A model generated the notes under the pieces. That model saw nothing but the letters and a program-made list of their open reading frames with translations. It was not told where the DNA came from and did no database searches. Of a DNA stretch of 64,000 bases, positions 56,945 through 64,000 are shown one piece after another. The stretch is from Lophius americanus (lineage: Eukaryota; Chordata; Actinopteri; Lophiiformes; Lophiidae). The translations under genes were made by a program, and so were the position numbers. The stretch lies in contig JBBDHG010000041.1 in the NCBI GenBank assembly GCA_037951165.1, positions 2,822,001 through 2,886,000 on the forward strand, given 5' to 3'. Within the stretch, counting starts at the first letter, position 1. Every line of letters begins with the position of its first letter.

Positions 56945-59900
56945 ATGTGCATGTAATCAGGCGTGTCTGTGTCCAAGCAGGTGGTTAATCAGAGCATAAG
57001 TGCAAGTCTGTCCTCGGCATGAAAGCATCTCTGTTCTCCTGAACCACGCCAGTCCATTTCAAGAGCGCTCCGAAGTGCCGCGGCGGAGCCAAACCCTTAA
57101 TCACCTTGGCTCCGCTCAATAAACTTCACGAAGGCGGTCGTCATGTTCTGCCAAAGCAATTACTGTAATCAGAAATGGTAATGAGACCCGGTAATGCTTT
57201 TGTGAAAAATGATATGCTTTTCGTTCCTATCCCTCCCTAGCTGCTATAAAGAAGCTGCTGAACATCTACCACTCGGCCATCGAGCCGCTGGAGCAGGTCT
57301 ACAAGTACAACGAGCTCAGGCAGCATGAAGTCACAGGTGAATCAACCCGACCGGAACCCGACCGGAACCCGTCAGCAACGCTTTTCCCGTGTCTCTCAAT
57401 CATTTTAACAGTGGTTTAGGTCAGATAGCACAATGCTAGTTATGAAGATAAAATTCCTTATCAAAATAATTATAATGGTAATAACTATAAAAAGGCAACC
57501 AGGTTGGACGCCTTCCACTTCAGCATCTCTGTTAAGCCCACTGAGCCCCAAACTCTTCCCCTAAAGAATCAAAGTATTGAAGCAGATATTGTTTGAATAG
57601 ATTTTTTTAATTCACATTTTAGCATTATCAAAGTCGCAAGTCTCTTTCTAGGAATAAAATAAAAAAATAAAACCCACTGGGCCACCATTATTGATAAATA
57701 AAAATAAGCATGATGAAATACGCAAGTAGTACCATCCTGAATAATAGTGAATAGGTGCATTTATATATTCATTATATATATCATTTTCAACAATTAAACA
57801 CAATCCGGTACCAATACCCCAACAGTATGCCCAACCATCTCCACCAGCAGGAAAAACCACACAGTACCATCAGCTGAAACAAAGCTATTATTAATACACG
57901 GTAGAGCCAGAACCTGCTATTATGCAAACCAGGCGTGCAGAGAAGCACAATAAGTTCTCTGTCTCCTAGAAATTAAGGAAACATTGTGTTGGCAAGACTC
58001 CCTTCAAAGTTGTTCCATCGAGCTTGAGGCCCTGGAGAATTATGCTCATGCCAAGCTGCAGGAGGCTCCTGGTGCCACGGGACTCTGGCGTCCCCTGTGG
58101 TGAAGAATGGAACAACAGGGTTTATTTAAAGCACTAGAGCTTTCAGTAAATTCATTCCAATCTGACCATTTGAATGAACTTTTGCAGAATTTATATAGTC
58201 TGAATTGATTATGTCTTCTTTTTTCAAATTTGTATGGACACAATAATATTGTGATTTGTTTGAAATGTGAAGTTCTCACTAATTAACCCTTTAATGGCCT
58301 CACATGCAAAAAAAGAACTATGGAAAAAATATATATATTTGCATATTTTATTTTTCTTTTAGTCTAAATTGGCCATAAAATGACAAATTGTTGGGTAGAG
58401 CATGATTTCAAATCATTTAAAAAAAAAGGTAGACTTTTTTCATTGTGAAATTTTGGATTTTATGGAAAAATTTTTATTAAATTAAATCAATCTTCTAGTA
58501 AAGTATGTTTTTTATTAAACTATTTTATGGTTATTTGACATTTTCTGGTTGTATCAAGTGACATAAAATCTGTTTAGTAGATTCTCGCATACATTAATAA
58601 GCCAAAGAAGTTCCATTGATAATGCCTCATTCTTTGTGGCCCCTTTGACCTGTGATGTCCCCCAGGGCTCCATCCTTGGTCCCTTACTGTTTAACATGGG
58701 CTGAGTCAAGTAGCTCACATTTTCCAGTAAGAAAGAGAGACTTAAAATGAGCCCAACCAAACAGTTGAGCAGGACATTAAAGGTTTAGGAGCCTCTGTAT
58801 TGTATCATTTCATATAAGGCCTTAAAGAGCATACAACAAAAAAAAAGCTTGGTAACACTTTATGATAAGACTCCACTTAAGGACATATAAATTACTTGTA
58901 CATAGTTTACTCATTAAGTTGTAAACACTTTAAAAATAATTAATAAGCTTCTGTTACCTATCTTATATAAAGGGTATATGAGATTGGATGCTTGCCAAAT
59001 AGTGAGCCCACTTATCCGTACTGCTAATGGGATATTGCCAAATAGTGACCCCTATTAATAAATTGAGATCTATGTTAAGGGCTGTTTGTAAATGTTTAAT
59101 AATGACTTAGAAAGTGTTTACAACCTAATTTTAAACAATTTACAAATCCTATATTAAGGTATTCTTATTGTAAAGTGGTACCAGGGTCTCTATGTTGGTT
59201 CTTTCTAAAACTTCTTTTCCCACCTTTTTTCTTTTTGTCACAAACTGTGCAGATGGTGAGATCACCTCTAAGCCCATGGTTCTGCTCCTGGGACCATGGA
59301 GCGTTGGCAAGTCCTCCATGATCAACTACCTGCTCGGGCTTCACGGCACCTCGCAGGAGCTCTACACCGGTGAGGAGGCCCGACAGAACCAATACTACCA
59401 GTACTAGCCTACTTGAGTTATTCACTTATTAAGTTATTCACTTATTAAGTGAATAACTTAATGTTAATATATGTGAAAGGTTTGTTGAAACTAGTTTTAA
59501 CAGTTTGCCAAATAATCCCCAGGAAAGTCTTTGAATTAACTTTATAAAGGCAGGAAGTATTTATACATCGTCAAATTGGTTTCTTTCTGTATGAAGCAAT
59601 AATTTGGCTCTAACTCACGCTAACTCACTCAACATACTAGATAGGTTTTTACATATGTTTCTTAGTTTTATATCATAACTTTCACGTTATAACCTGAAAT
59701 TTTCCATGTAAAAACGTGAAATTTAACATGTAAAAAAACAAAAAAATTACCATTTAATTACGAGAAAATTTCTGCTTCGGAAATGGAAACTCATCACGTT
59801 ATAATGTGAAAGTTATTTATCACGTTATGACGTGAAATATTTCATGTAAAATCATTTCAATTATCATGAAAAATCGTGGAACTTATCATGTTATAACTTG

Positions 59901-60185
59901 AACATTTCTTTGTCACACCATGAATATTATCATGATAAAAATATGAAATTTATCATGTAAAAACGTCAAAATTTATCATGTAAAAACGTCAAAATTTTCA
60001 TGGAAAAACGTAAAAATTTTCAAATTATTATTATTAAAAGTTTCACATTTTTTATTATGTTAAAATGTGAAACTTTTCACTAGAAACGTGAAAATGATCC
60101 ATCAAGTTATATCATCAACATTATCATGTAAAAAAACATGAACACATATACGTTGTAACGTGAAAATGATCGATCATGCTTAAAC

Positions 60186-60216
<31 letters not shown>

Positions 60217-62291
60217 ACTAAATTTATAACGCACTTTACATTTGGATCAAATCTCCAAGTGCTACAAGGTAAAAGCAGAGAAAAGCAGTTACATGACATG
60301 AAATCTTCATGTAAAAACGGGAAACTTACATTTAAACGTTATAAATGAATCTGATATTTTCTATTTTCAGGCATGACATCAAAGCTGAGTTAGCATTATT
60401 CTAAAAAAAAAAGTAAAGTTGAAAGTAATACATTTCTACCAACCACTAAAAGTCGATTTCAATGGCCCCCATCAGGTGCCGAACCCACAACCTCGGAGTA
60501 CACGGTCATAATGCACGGCGAGAAGTCCCGGATCGTGGAGGGCATCGTCATGGCAGCAGACAGCTCTCGCGCCTTCTCGCCCCTCGAGAAGTTTGGCCAA
60601 GGTTTCCTGGAGCGGCTGGTGGGCATCAAGATGCCCCACAAGCTGCTGGAGAGGGTGACCTTCGTCGACACTCCCGGCATCATCGAGAACCGCAAGCAGC
60701 AGGAGAGAGGTGATGGAAGCCGGGGAGACCCGGTATCTTCAGAATCTTCCACAGTTCTGATGAACAAAAACGATTTTCTGTTCCGACCCGTGAAATCTAA
60801 AAATGGCCGACTGACATGAGCGGGATCTGTTTTGAGTGACGCTCTATCAAACGTAGAGCGGTTTCATGAGACAGACTGCTGGCCGGTTCTGTTGGATCAC
60901 GGCGAGAAAGTTCTGGATTTTATTCCGAGCCCAGGAACTTTTCTTTTTTTCATTAGCAATGGAAGATGGAGAACGACAGGTGACGGACAGATGGTCACAT
61001 GACCAGAAGAAATGAGTTCTTGAGGCGTGGGAAAGACTTAATATCTCGTTCCCAAGACTTAATAAGGCGTGGGAACGAGTTAATATCCCGCGACCATGAC
61101 TAACTATCTTGTGGGAACAGGTCCCTGAGTCTTGTTCCCACAAGACAGGGACTCTCTGGTATGTTCAGTTCCCAGAGACAGAAACCCCGACAGCGTTCAG
61201 ATGTTTCTGTCCCTAAATGTTTCTCGTGAAGAAAGTTTTGTCCCCTGGGTCTCTCGTGTTATGTCAGAGGTTCTGTCATGTCCTAACTCCTCCCCCCTCC
61301 TCCGCCCCTCAGGTTACCCCTACAATGAGGTGTGCCAGTGGTTCATTGACCGGGCCGACCTGATCTTCTTGATGTTCGACCCGACCAAGCTGGACGTGGG
61401 CGGGGAGCTGGAGATGCTCTTCAACCAGATGAAGGGCCGCGAGTCCCAGATCCGCTTGATCCTCAACAAGGCCGACACCCTCTCCACCCAGGACCTGATG
61501 AGGGTCTACGGCGCCCTGTTCTGGAGCATGGCGCCCCAGATCAACGTCACAGAGCCTCCTCGGGTTTACGTCAGCTCCTTCTGGCCTCAGGACTACGACG
61601 CGGACACCAACCGGGAGCTCTTCAAGAAGGAGGAGATCTCGCTGCTGGAGGACCTCAACCAAGTGCGTGAGCCACGAGTCTTTCTGGTCACATGGGGACT
61701 TCTTCACAGGGGGGACGGAACATCCGGGCGAACCCTGAAGGACACGTGGTCTTTGTCTGTCTTCTGACGTCTCTCTCCTCTCTCCCGCAGGTGATTGAGA
61801 ATCAGCTGGAGAACAAGATCGCTTTCATACGCCAGCACGCCATCCGCGTCCGCATCCACGCCCTGCTGGTGGACCGCTACCTGCAGACCTACCACGACAA
61901 GCTGGGCTGGTTCAGCGACTCCTACGAGGTGTTCCAAGATATCGTCAACGACCCAGATAAGCACTACATCTTCAAATCCATTCTGGCCAAAACCAACGTG
62001 AGCAAGTTCGACCTCCCCGACAAGGAGGCCTACCAGGACTTCTTCGGCGTGAACCCGGTCTCCGGCTTCAAGCAGCTGTCCCACCACTGCAGCTGGACCG
62101 CCGGCTGCCTGCTGGAGAAGATAGAGAGGGCCATCACGCACGAGCTGCCGTCTCTGCTGGGCGGCGTCAGCAGAACCTCAGGGACACCCGCACCAAAAAA
62201 GGCTGAACCCTCACCTCCGCCTCCGCTACCCGGAACCTGCGAGGGTTCGGCATGCGAGGAGAAACCCAAGAATCGCTGGAGGAGGCAGTGA
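44603..62291 (+). CDS. srl: sarcalumenin, eight coding exons, long acidic form
   Basis: Sarcalumenin is a glycoprotein of the sarcoplasmic-reticulum lumen that binds calcium and supports SERCA. Exons: 44603-44660, 51161-52504, 56636-56716, 57241-57336, 59253-59369, 60476-60709, 61313-61662, 61791-62291; phases fit, giving 926 codons (human long form about 932). Residues 1-19 are a signal peptide (MKSLLSLCCVLSLLALAAA). Exon 2 (residues 20-467) is very acidic, with a poly-Glu run and Pro-Glu repeats from about 227 to 430. KRDRSHLEETLRL begins the conserved part. The dynamin/EHD-like GTPase domain shows the P-loop GPWSVGKSS (540-548), DTPG (630-633) and NKAD (695-698). N-glycosylation sequons are visible (NVT, NVS). 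The tail KNRWRRQ matches the family end. Exon 2 has symmetric phase 1 borders; skipping it would leave 478 aa, close to the 473-aa mammalian short form. Confidence 0.96.
45425..45460. repeat. (CA)n microsatellite in srl intron 1
   Basis: About 16 CA repeats. Confidence 0.9.
45815..46085. mobile_element. hAT-like fragment related to 39505-40181
   Basis: Shares GCCCGCGAG, AATTTCTATAATAACTGGCC CGCTGGTAC, CCCAGAATGCAC.GCGATAGC and GTTGTCAGATATCAG with the tfap4 intron 6 element. Ends could not be defined. In srl intron 1. Confidence 0.65.
46490..46702 (+). mobile_element. RT-fragment TIR element, partial copy
   Basis: Contains CCCGCAAGGCCCTATCCTTG, GCATATACTTGCTGGCACCG and AAATGTGCTGAACCAAACAT, ending GAGCAGGACATTCAAGGGT. 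The left end is missing or diverged. Confidence 0.65.
49510..49812. repeat. degenerate (GA)n/(GATA)n-rich simple repeat
   Basis: About 300 bp of AGAGAGAGA, GATAGATA and GATACAGACAGATA blocks in srl intron 1. Frames through it encode only simple-sequence peptides. Confidence 0.9.
49885..50075 (+). mobile_element. RT-fragment TIR element, partial copy
   Basis: Translates in part as VAPLTYGLQQGSTLGPLFFG followed by IYMLPLGH. Also has AAAATGAGATCAACCAAACA and the right end GAGCAGGACATTAAAGGGT. Truncated on the left. Confidence 0.7.
50553..50964 (-). mobile_element. RT-fragment TIR element, reverse copy
   Basis: Reads as the reverse complement of the family: CAGTGGCAGCATGTATATGC, AAGGGGCCAATGACAGAGCC CTGAGGGACACC, GGTCTTACCG, and ends ATGAGGACATTAAAAGGT, the inverted left terminal repeat. 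In srl intron 1, about 200 bp before exon 2. Confidence 0.7.
51560..52390. repeat. coding repeats in srl exon 2 (GAG run and Pro-Glu minisatellite)
   Basis: A (GAG)n run at about 51567-51600 encodes poly-Glu. From about 51780 to 52390, units of GAACCAGAACCTGAACCGGA type repeat with superunits of roughly 48-60 bp ending in GTGATTGCAGAG or GTGGCGGCAGAA. The encoded pattern is EPEPEPEVIA/EPEPEAEAEV. The antisense frame (51138-52424) is a long open artefact. Confidence 0.9.
52960..53060 (-). mobile_element. reverse-oriented LINE/SINE-type 3' tail
   Basis: ATAATAATAATAATAATTAT, then ATTTATAACGCACCTTTCAA, the inverted form of the retroelement tail TTGAAAGGTGCGTTATAAAT. In srl intron 2. Confidence 0.55.
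53210..53850. repeat. satellite-like repeat, period about 155 bp (left block)
   Basis: Recurring CTCCCCCTAGTGAGTAAAAT, ACTATTAGAGTAAAAT, CAAGATGGA, GATTCATATTCACCAAAGTT and ATCGGACCAA.AATTAGGA modules start near 53284, 53450, 53568 and 53720. Units are strongly diverged. The same repeat resumes at 55430. Confidence 0.7.
54200..55272. repeat. large inverted repeat, arms about 310-360 bp, spacer about 400 bp
   Basis: The left arm (about 54200-54561) is the reverse complement of the right arm (54965 to about 55272). Inner ends are GTTATTGTCTCAGACAGTAA AT and its complement; inside are GAGGACTTACTAAACA.AATTA and AATAGTTTTATAAAAACATT; outer ends contain AAGGGGCC and GAGGAGGCGTTAATTAAGGC. By eye the arms are roughly 80% identical. 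Both arms are copies of the RT-fragment TIR element without their terminal repeats. The spacer (54562-54964) starts with a LINE-type tail and includes a duplicated ACGGCGTGATGTA. In srl intron 2. Confidence 0.8.
55425..56345. repeat. satellite-like repeat, period about 155 bp (right block)
   Basis: The same modules as at 53210-53850: CTCCACCTAGTGACTGAAAT (55440), CTCCCCCTGGTGGGTAAAAT (about 55597), CTCCCCCTGGTGTGTAAAAT (about 55754), CTCCCCCTAGTGTCAGAAAT (about 55902) and CTCCACCTATTGAG (about 56320). Interrupted by a LINE-type piece at about 56030-56270. Confidence 0.7.
56030..56270 (-). mobile_element. L2-type LINE ORF2 C-terminal end and 3' tail, inverted
   Basis: On the minus strand the frame reads RVFCSAAPHLRNALPDHLRA followed by TFKTGLKTFPF, like the APxLWNxLPxxLRxxxSLxxFKxxLKTxLF terminus of fish L2-type ORF2. 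The plus-strand AAAATCTCAAAGTGCTACAA GG is the inverted 3' UTR. It inserted into the 155-bp satellite. Confidence 0.65.
56397..56505 (-). mobile_element. RT-fragment TIR element, left-end fragment (inverted)
   Basis: AGACAGTAAATGAATTCCCC AAAAG followed by CCATATTGTTTTTTTCTC and GAGGTCATTAAAGGGT, the inverted left terminal repeat. In srl intron 2, about 130 bp before exon 3. Confidence 0.6.
56899..56945. repeat. (TG)n microsatellite in srl intron 3
   Basis: About 20 TG repeats. Confidence 0.9.
58286..58784 (+). mobile_element. RT-fragment TIR element, most complete copy (499 bp)
   Basis: Left end ACCCTTTAATGGCCTCAC and right end GCAGGACATTAAAGGT are inverted copies (one gap, one mismatch), flanked by TTA on both sides (58283-58285, 58785-58787). 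Between them one frame reads PLTCDVPQGSILGPLLFNM, a piece of the L2-type LINE reverse-transcriptase palm, with no YADD box after it, then AAATGAGCCCAACCAAACAG. A TTA duplication fits the TWA target preference of PIF/Harbinger elements. In srl intron 4. Confidence 0.7.
58851..59182. mobile_element. MITE with GGTAACACTTTA ends, 332 bp
   Basis: Left end GGTAACACTTTATGATAAG; right end CTTATTGTAAAGTGGTACC, its imperfect complement. The interior is partly palindromic with two GCCAAATAGTGA segments. A relative lies at 36304-36600. It ends about 70 bp before srl exon 5, so it may contribute intron sequence close to the acceptor. Confidence 0.7.
59429..59461. repeat. perfect 15-bp inverted repeat, 3-nt loop
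   Basis: Arms TTAAGTTATTCACTT and AAGTGAATAACTTAA with loop ATT, about 60 bp after the srl exon 5 donor. Confidence 0.9.
59660..60175. repeat. degenerate AACGTGAAA/TTATCATG tandem array
   Basis: Dozens of TCATGTAAAAACGTGAAA, CACGTTATAACGTGAAA and related pieces in both orientations form a decayed, partly palindromic tandem array in srl intron 5. A few more units occur at 60290-60340 after an inverted LINE-type tail at 60185-60270. Confidence 0.75.
60185..60280 (-). mobile_element. inverted LINE/SINE-type 3' tail within the tandem array
   Basis: ATAATAATAATAATAATAAT, then AATTTATAACGCACTTTACA and ATCTCCAAGTGCTACAAGG, the same tail type as at 34044 and 56030, inserted into the AACGTGAAA array. 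Confidence 0.6.
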
Positions 62292-62660
62292 GATGGAGGA
62301 GGGAGAGCGCAGTGGGGGGGAAGAGAGGAGGCAGCAAAGGGAACCAGAGGGGTTTCTTGAAATAATCCAAGGTGCTGGCTCGGGAGGACCGGGCAGGGGG
62401 AGACAGAACCAGCGCAGATGTACCAACCAGCCGCGGGTCAGGAAACTGGTTTTCACCGACACGGAGTACCAGACGAATGAGTGAACCGGGTTTAAGACGG
62501 CAGCAGAGTGTCCCCAAATAATTAAACAACCGATTCTTTTTTATGACTGAATAGAACACGTGGTTCTGTAGAACATCCTCGCTGTTCTGGAGAACATCCT
62601 CGCCGTTCTGTAGAACATCCTGGCCGTTCTGGAGAACATCCTCGCCGAATGTTATTAAAC
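62292..62660 (+). other. srl 3' UTR candidate with ATTAAA signals
   Basis: No AATAAA was noticed soon after the stop. ATTAAA occurs at 62521-62526 and 62654-62659. Either could serve as polyadenylation signal, so a 3' UTR of about 250-400 nt is possible. Confidence 0.35.
62563..62646. repeat. 21-bp tandem repeat, four copies
   Basis: The unit is GTTCTGGAGAACATCCTCGCC. Each unit holds the dyad GTTCT..AGAAC. Just downstream of srl. Confidence 0.9.
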
Positions 62661-62959
62661 AACAAAAGACATTTGGAACATTTTTACGAGCGTTTACTTG
62701 TGTAAAATGTGAGGAATGATCTCTGAAACAACATAAAAGAAAAAAAACAAAGATATTTATTCATCCCTACGTAAGTCTTCTTCTGCTGATGAAGAGGATT
62801 GCTCCTCGTCTTCATGTAAAGATTCTGGCGCTCCTCCACGGTCAACGCCACCTCTGGTTTGTCTACTGTTTTTAAAAGTGTCTGAAGATTCAACTGCTGT
62901 GTTTTTTCAAGGATCAGTGTAGCTTAATATCATTCTGGGATGGATTTATGTTTTCAGCA

Positions 62960-63114
62960 GGGACGGGAGGGGAGGGGAGGGGGGAGGGGAGGGGAGGGGG
63001 GAGGGGAGGGGAGGGGGGAGGGGAGGGGAGGGGGGAGGGGAGGGGAGGGGGAGGGGAGGGGAGGGGGGAGGGGAGGGGAGGGGGAGGGGAGGGGAGGGGG
63101 GAGGGGAGGGGGCG
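62960..63114. repeat. G-rich (GGGGAGGGGAGGG)n tandem repeat
   Basis: About 155 bp of GGGGA units arranged in larger repeats of about 22-27 bp, purine-only on the plus strand. Runs of four G make plus-strand G-quadruplex formation likely. Frames through it are glycine/arginine artefacts. Confidence 0.95.
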
Positions 63115-64000
63115 GGGCCAAAAAAGGAGAATCTTGTGCTGTTTGACTCAGCAGTGGTTTTGGTGTACTGCTGTCACTTTTATTTATGTAGGACTTTATT
63201 AAATTCATTGCTGAAAAGGTTTACGTTAATATCTCTGTACGGACGGAATCTGCTAGAAGGAACAAAAGAAAGGTTTTAAGTCCGCTGGTATCTAACGCCG
63301 CCATATGGACTTTTCAGCCGTCCGAACTCTCGCTAGTTTGACCTCAAAACAGCTGCAAACCACACGGGCATTTTCAAATTGTAATCTTCTTTTAGTCTCA
63401 GTTTGTCTGTTTGTGATTGTCCTTCTTTGGAGTGGTTTCTGTTGAGTAAACAACAACGACAACAACAAAATCAGCAGGATTCTTTTTTCTTCTTCTTCTA
63501 AAAAAAATACGGTGACCGTGTAGAAGACACATAAATGATAATATTCAGTGTACACTTTTATATTATTCGACTGCTGGGTTGCAAAATGCAGCGAGAACCT
63601 AAAATTCACTTCTTCCCGCAAATATCTCTGGATTGGAGAAAAAAATCACGCTGTCATTTTTAGAAGTTAATTACTTCTCACATCACAGCGATATCTGGAC
63701 GATTAAATGTGTACCAGCTGAATAAACACACCAAAACAAACACGAAAGGCCCCGAACAACAATAAAAGAACTCCAACTGCAGTTTGGGGGATTATCCTCT
63801 GCAGAAACTCCCAGCAGCCAGCAGGAGGCGCTGTCGTTCAACCTCTGCGTCAAAGGGAACTGCACTGCAGAATGCAGACTATTTACGCCACCGCATCAGC
63901 CCTAATTGAAGGAAATGAGAAAACAGCGGGACATTTTCTGCCAGAGAAAAGAAAAACATGAATGAAACAACATTTCTGCTCCTCAAGGGCTTAAACGGCC
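63115..64000. other. right end of window: nothing recognised
   Basis: No exon, RNA gene or known element seen. Short frames lack domains and splice context. A (CAA)n/TTCTTC-rich patch lies at 63450-63500. Confidence 0.5.

Noticed and set aside
62563..62646. Heat-shock or glucocorticoid response elements in the 21-bp repeats
   Set aside because: The GTTCT..AGAAC dyads have spacing that fits neither the HSE (2 nt between TTC and GAA) nor the GRE (AGAACAnnnTGTTCT).

Overview
The window looks like genomic DNA from a teleost fish, probably a percomorph. It has four vertebrate protein-coding genes with GT-AG introns, and the introns and spacers are packed with fish-type repeats: L2- and L1-type LINE remnants, Tc1/mariner and hAT DNA transposons, short terminal-inverted-repeat elements, (CA)n, (CT)n and (AT)n microsatellites and several minisatellites. 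I saw no rRNA, tRNA, CRISPR or prokaryotic operon. All exon models were read by eye from protein motifs, splice signals and phase. Family comparisons are from memory and no search was run.

Layout. (1) About 1-12.6 kb, minus strand: a PBX-class TALE homeobox gene, best called pbx4. Six coding exons are resolved (12568 down to 3440). The C-terminal exons are not securely found, and the last resolved donor runs straight into about 800 bp of CA-rich repeat. (2) 12.6-23.5 kb: the spacer between divergently transcribed pbx4 and mvb12a. It holds two degraded Tc1/mariner-like elements, a 23-bp minisatellite of about 47 copies, an L1-type LINE 3' fragment and a common teleost repeat. (3) 23.5-27.5 kb, plus strand: mvb12a, an ESCRT-I subunit, nine coding exons, 281 aa. 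(4) 27.7-32.7 kb: a 17-bp minisatellite, a long pyrimidine tract and small inverted-repeat elements. (5) 32.9-43.2 kb, plus strand: tfap4 (bHLH-ZIP AP-4), seven coding exons, 328 aa, with a likely long 3' UTR. (6) 44.6-62.3 kb, plus strand: srl (sarcalumenin), eight coding exons, 926 aa, with a 1,344-bp acidic exon whose symmetric phases would allow a 478-aa short form. (7) 62.3-64 kb: short tandem repeats, including a G-rich one, and otherwise nothing recognised.

The genes do not form one pathway. pbx4 and tfap4 encode DNA-binding regulators, mvb12a acts in endosomal sorting and srl in calcium handling of the muscle sarcoplasmic reticulum. In human, TFAP4 and SRL are neighbours in the same orientation (16p13.3) while MVB12A and PBX4 lie on 19p13.11, so the window joins two ancestral blocks, with the join between about 27.5 and 32.7 kb.

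The least explained structures are a family of TIR-bounded elements of about 0.5 kb that carry a fragment of LINE reverse-transcriptase coding sequence (at least nine copies or pieces), a large inverted repeat built from two of them in srl intron 2, a fish satellite with a period of about 155 bp in the same intron, and a hAT insertion with a perfect 8-bp target duplication that makes up most of tfap4 intron 6.
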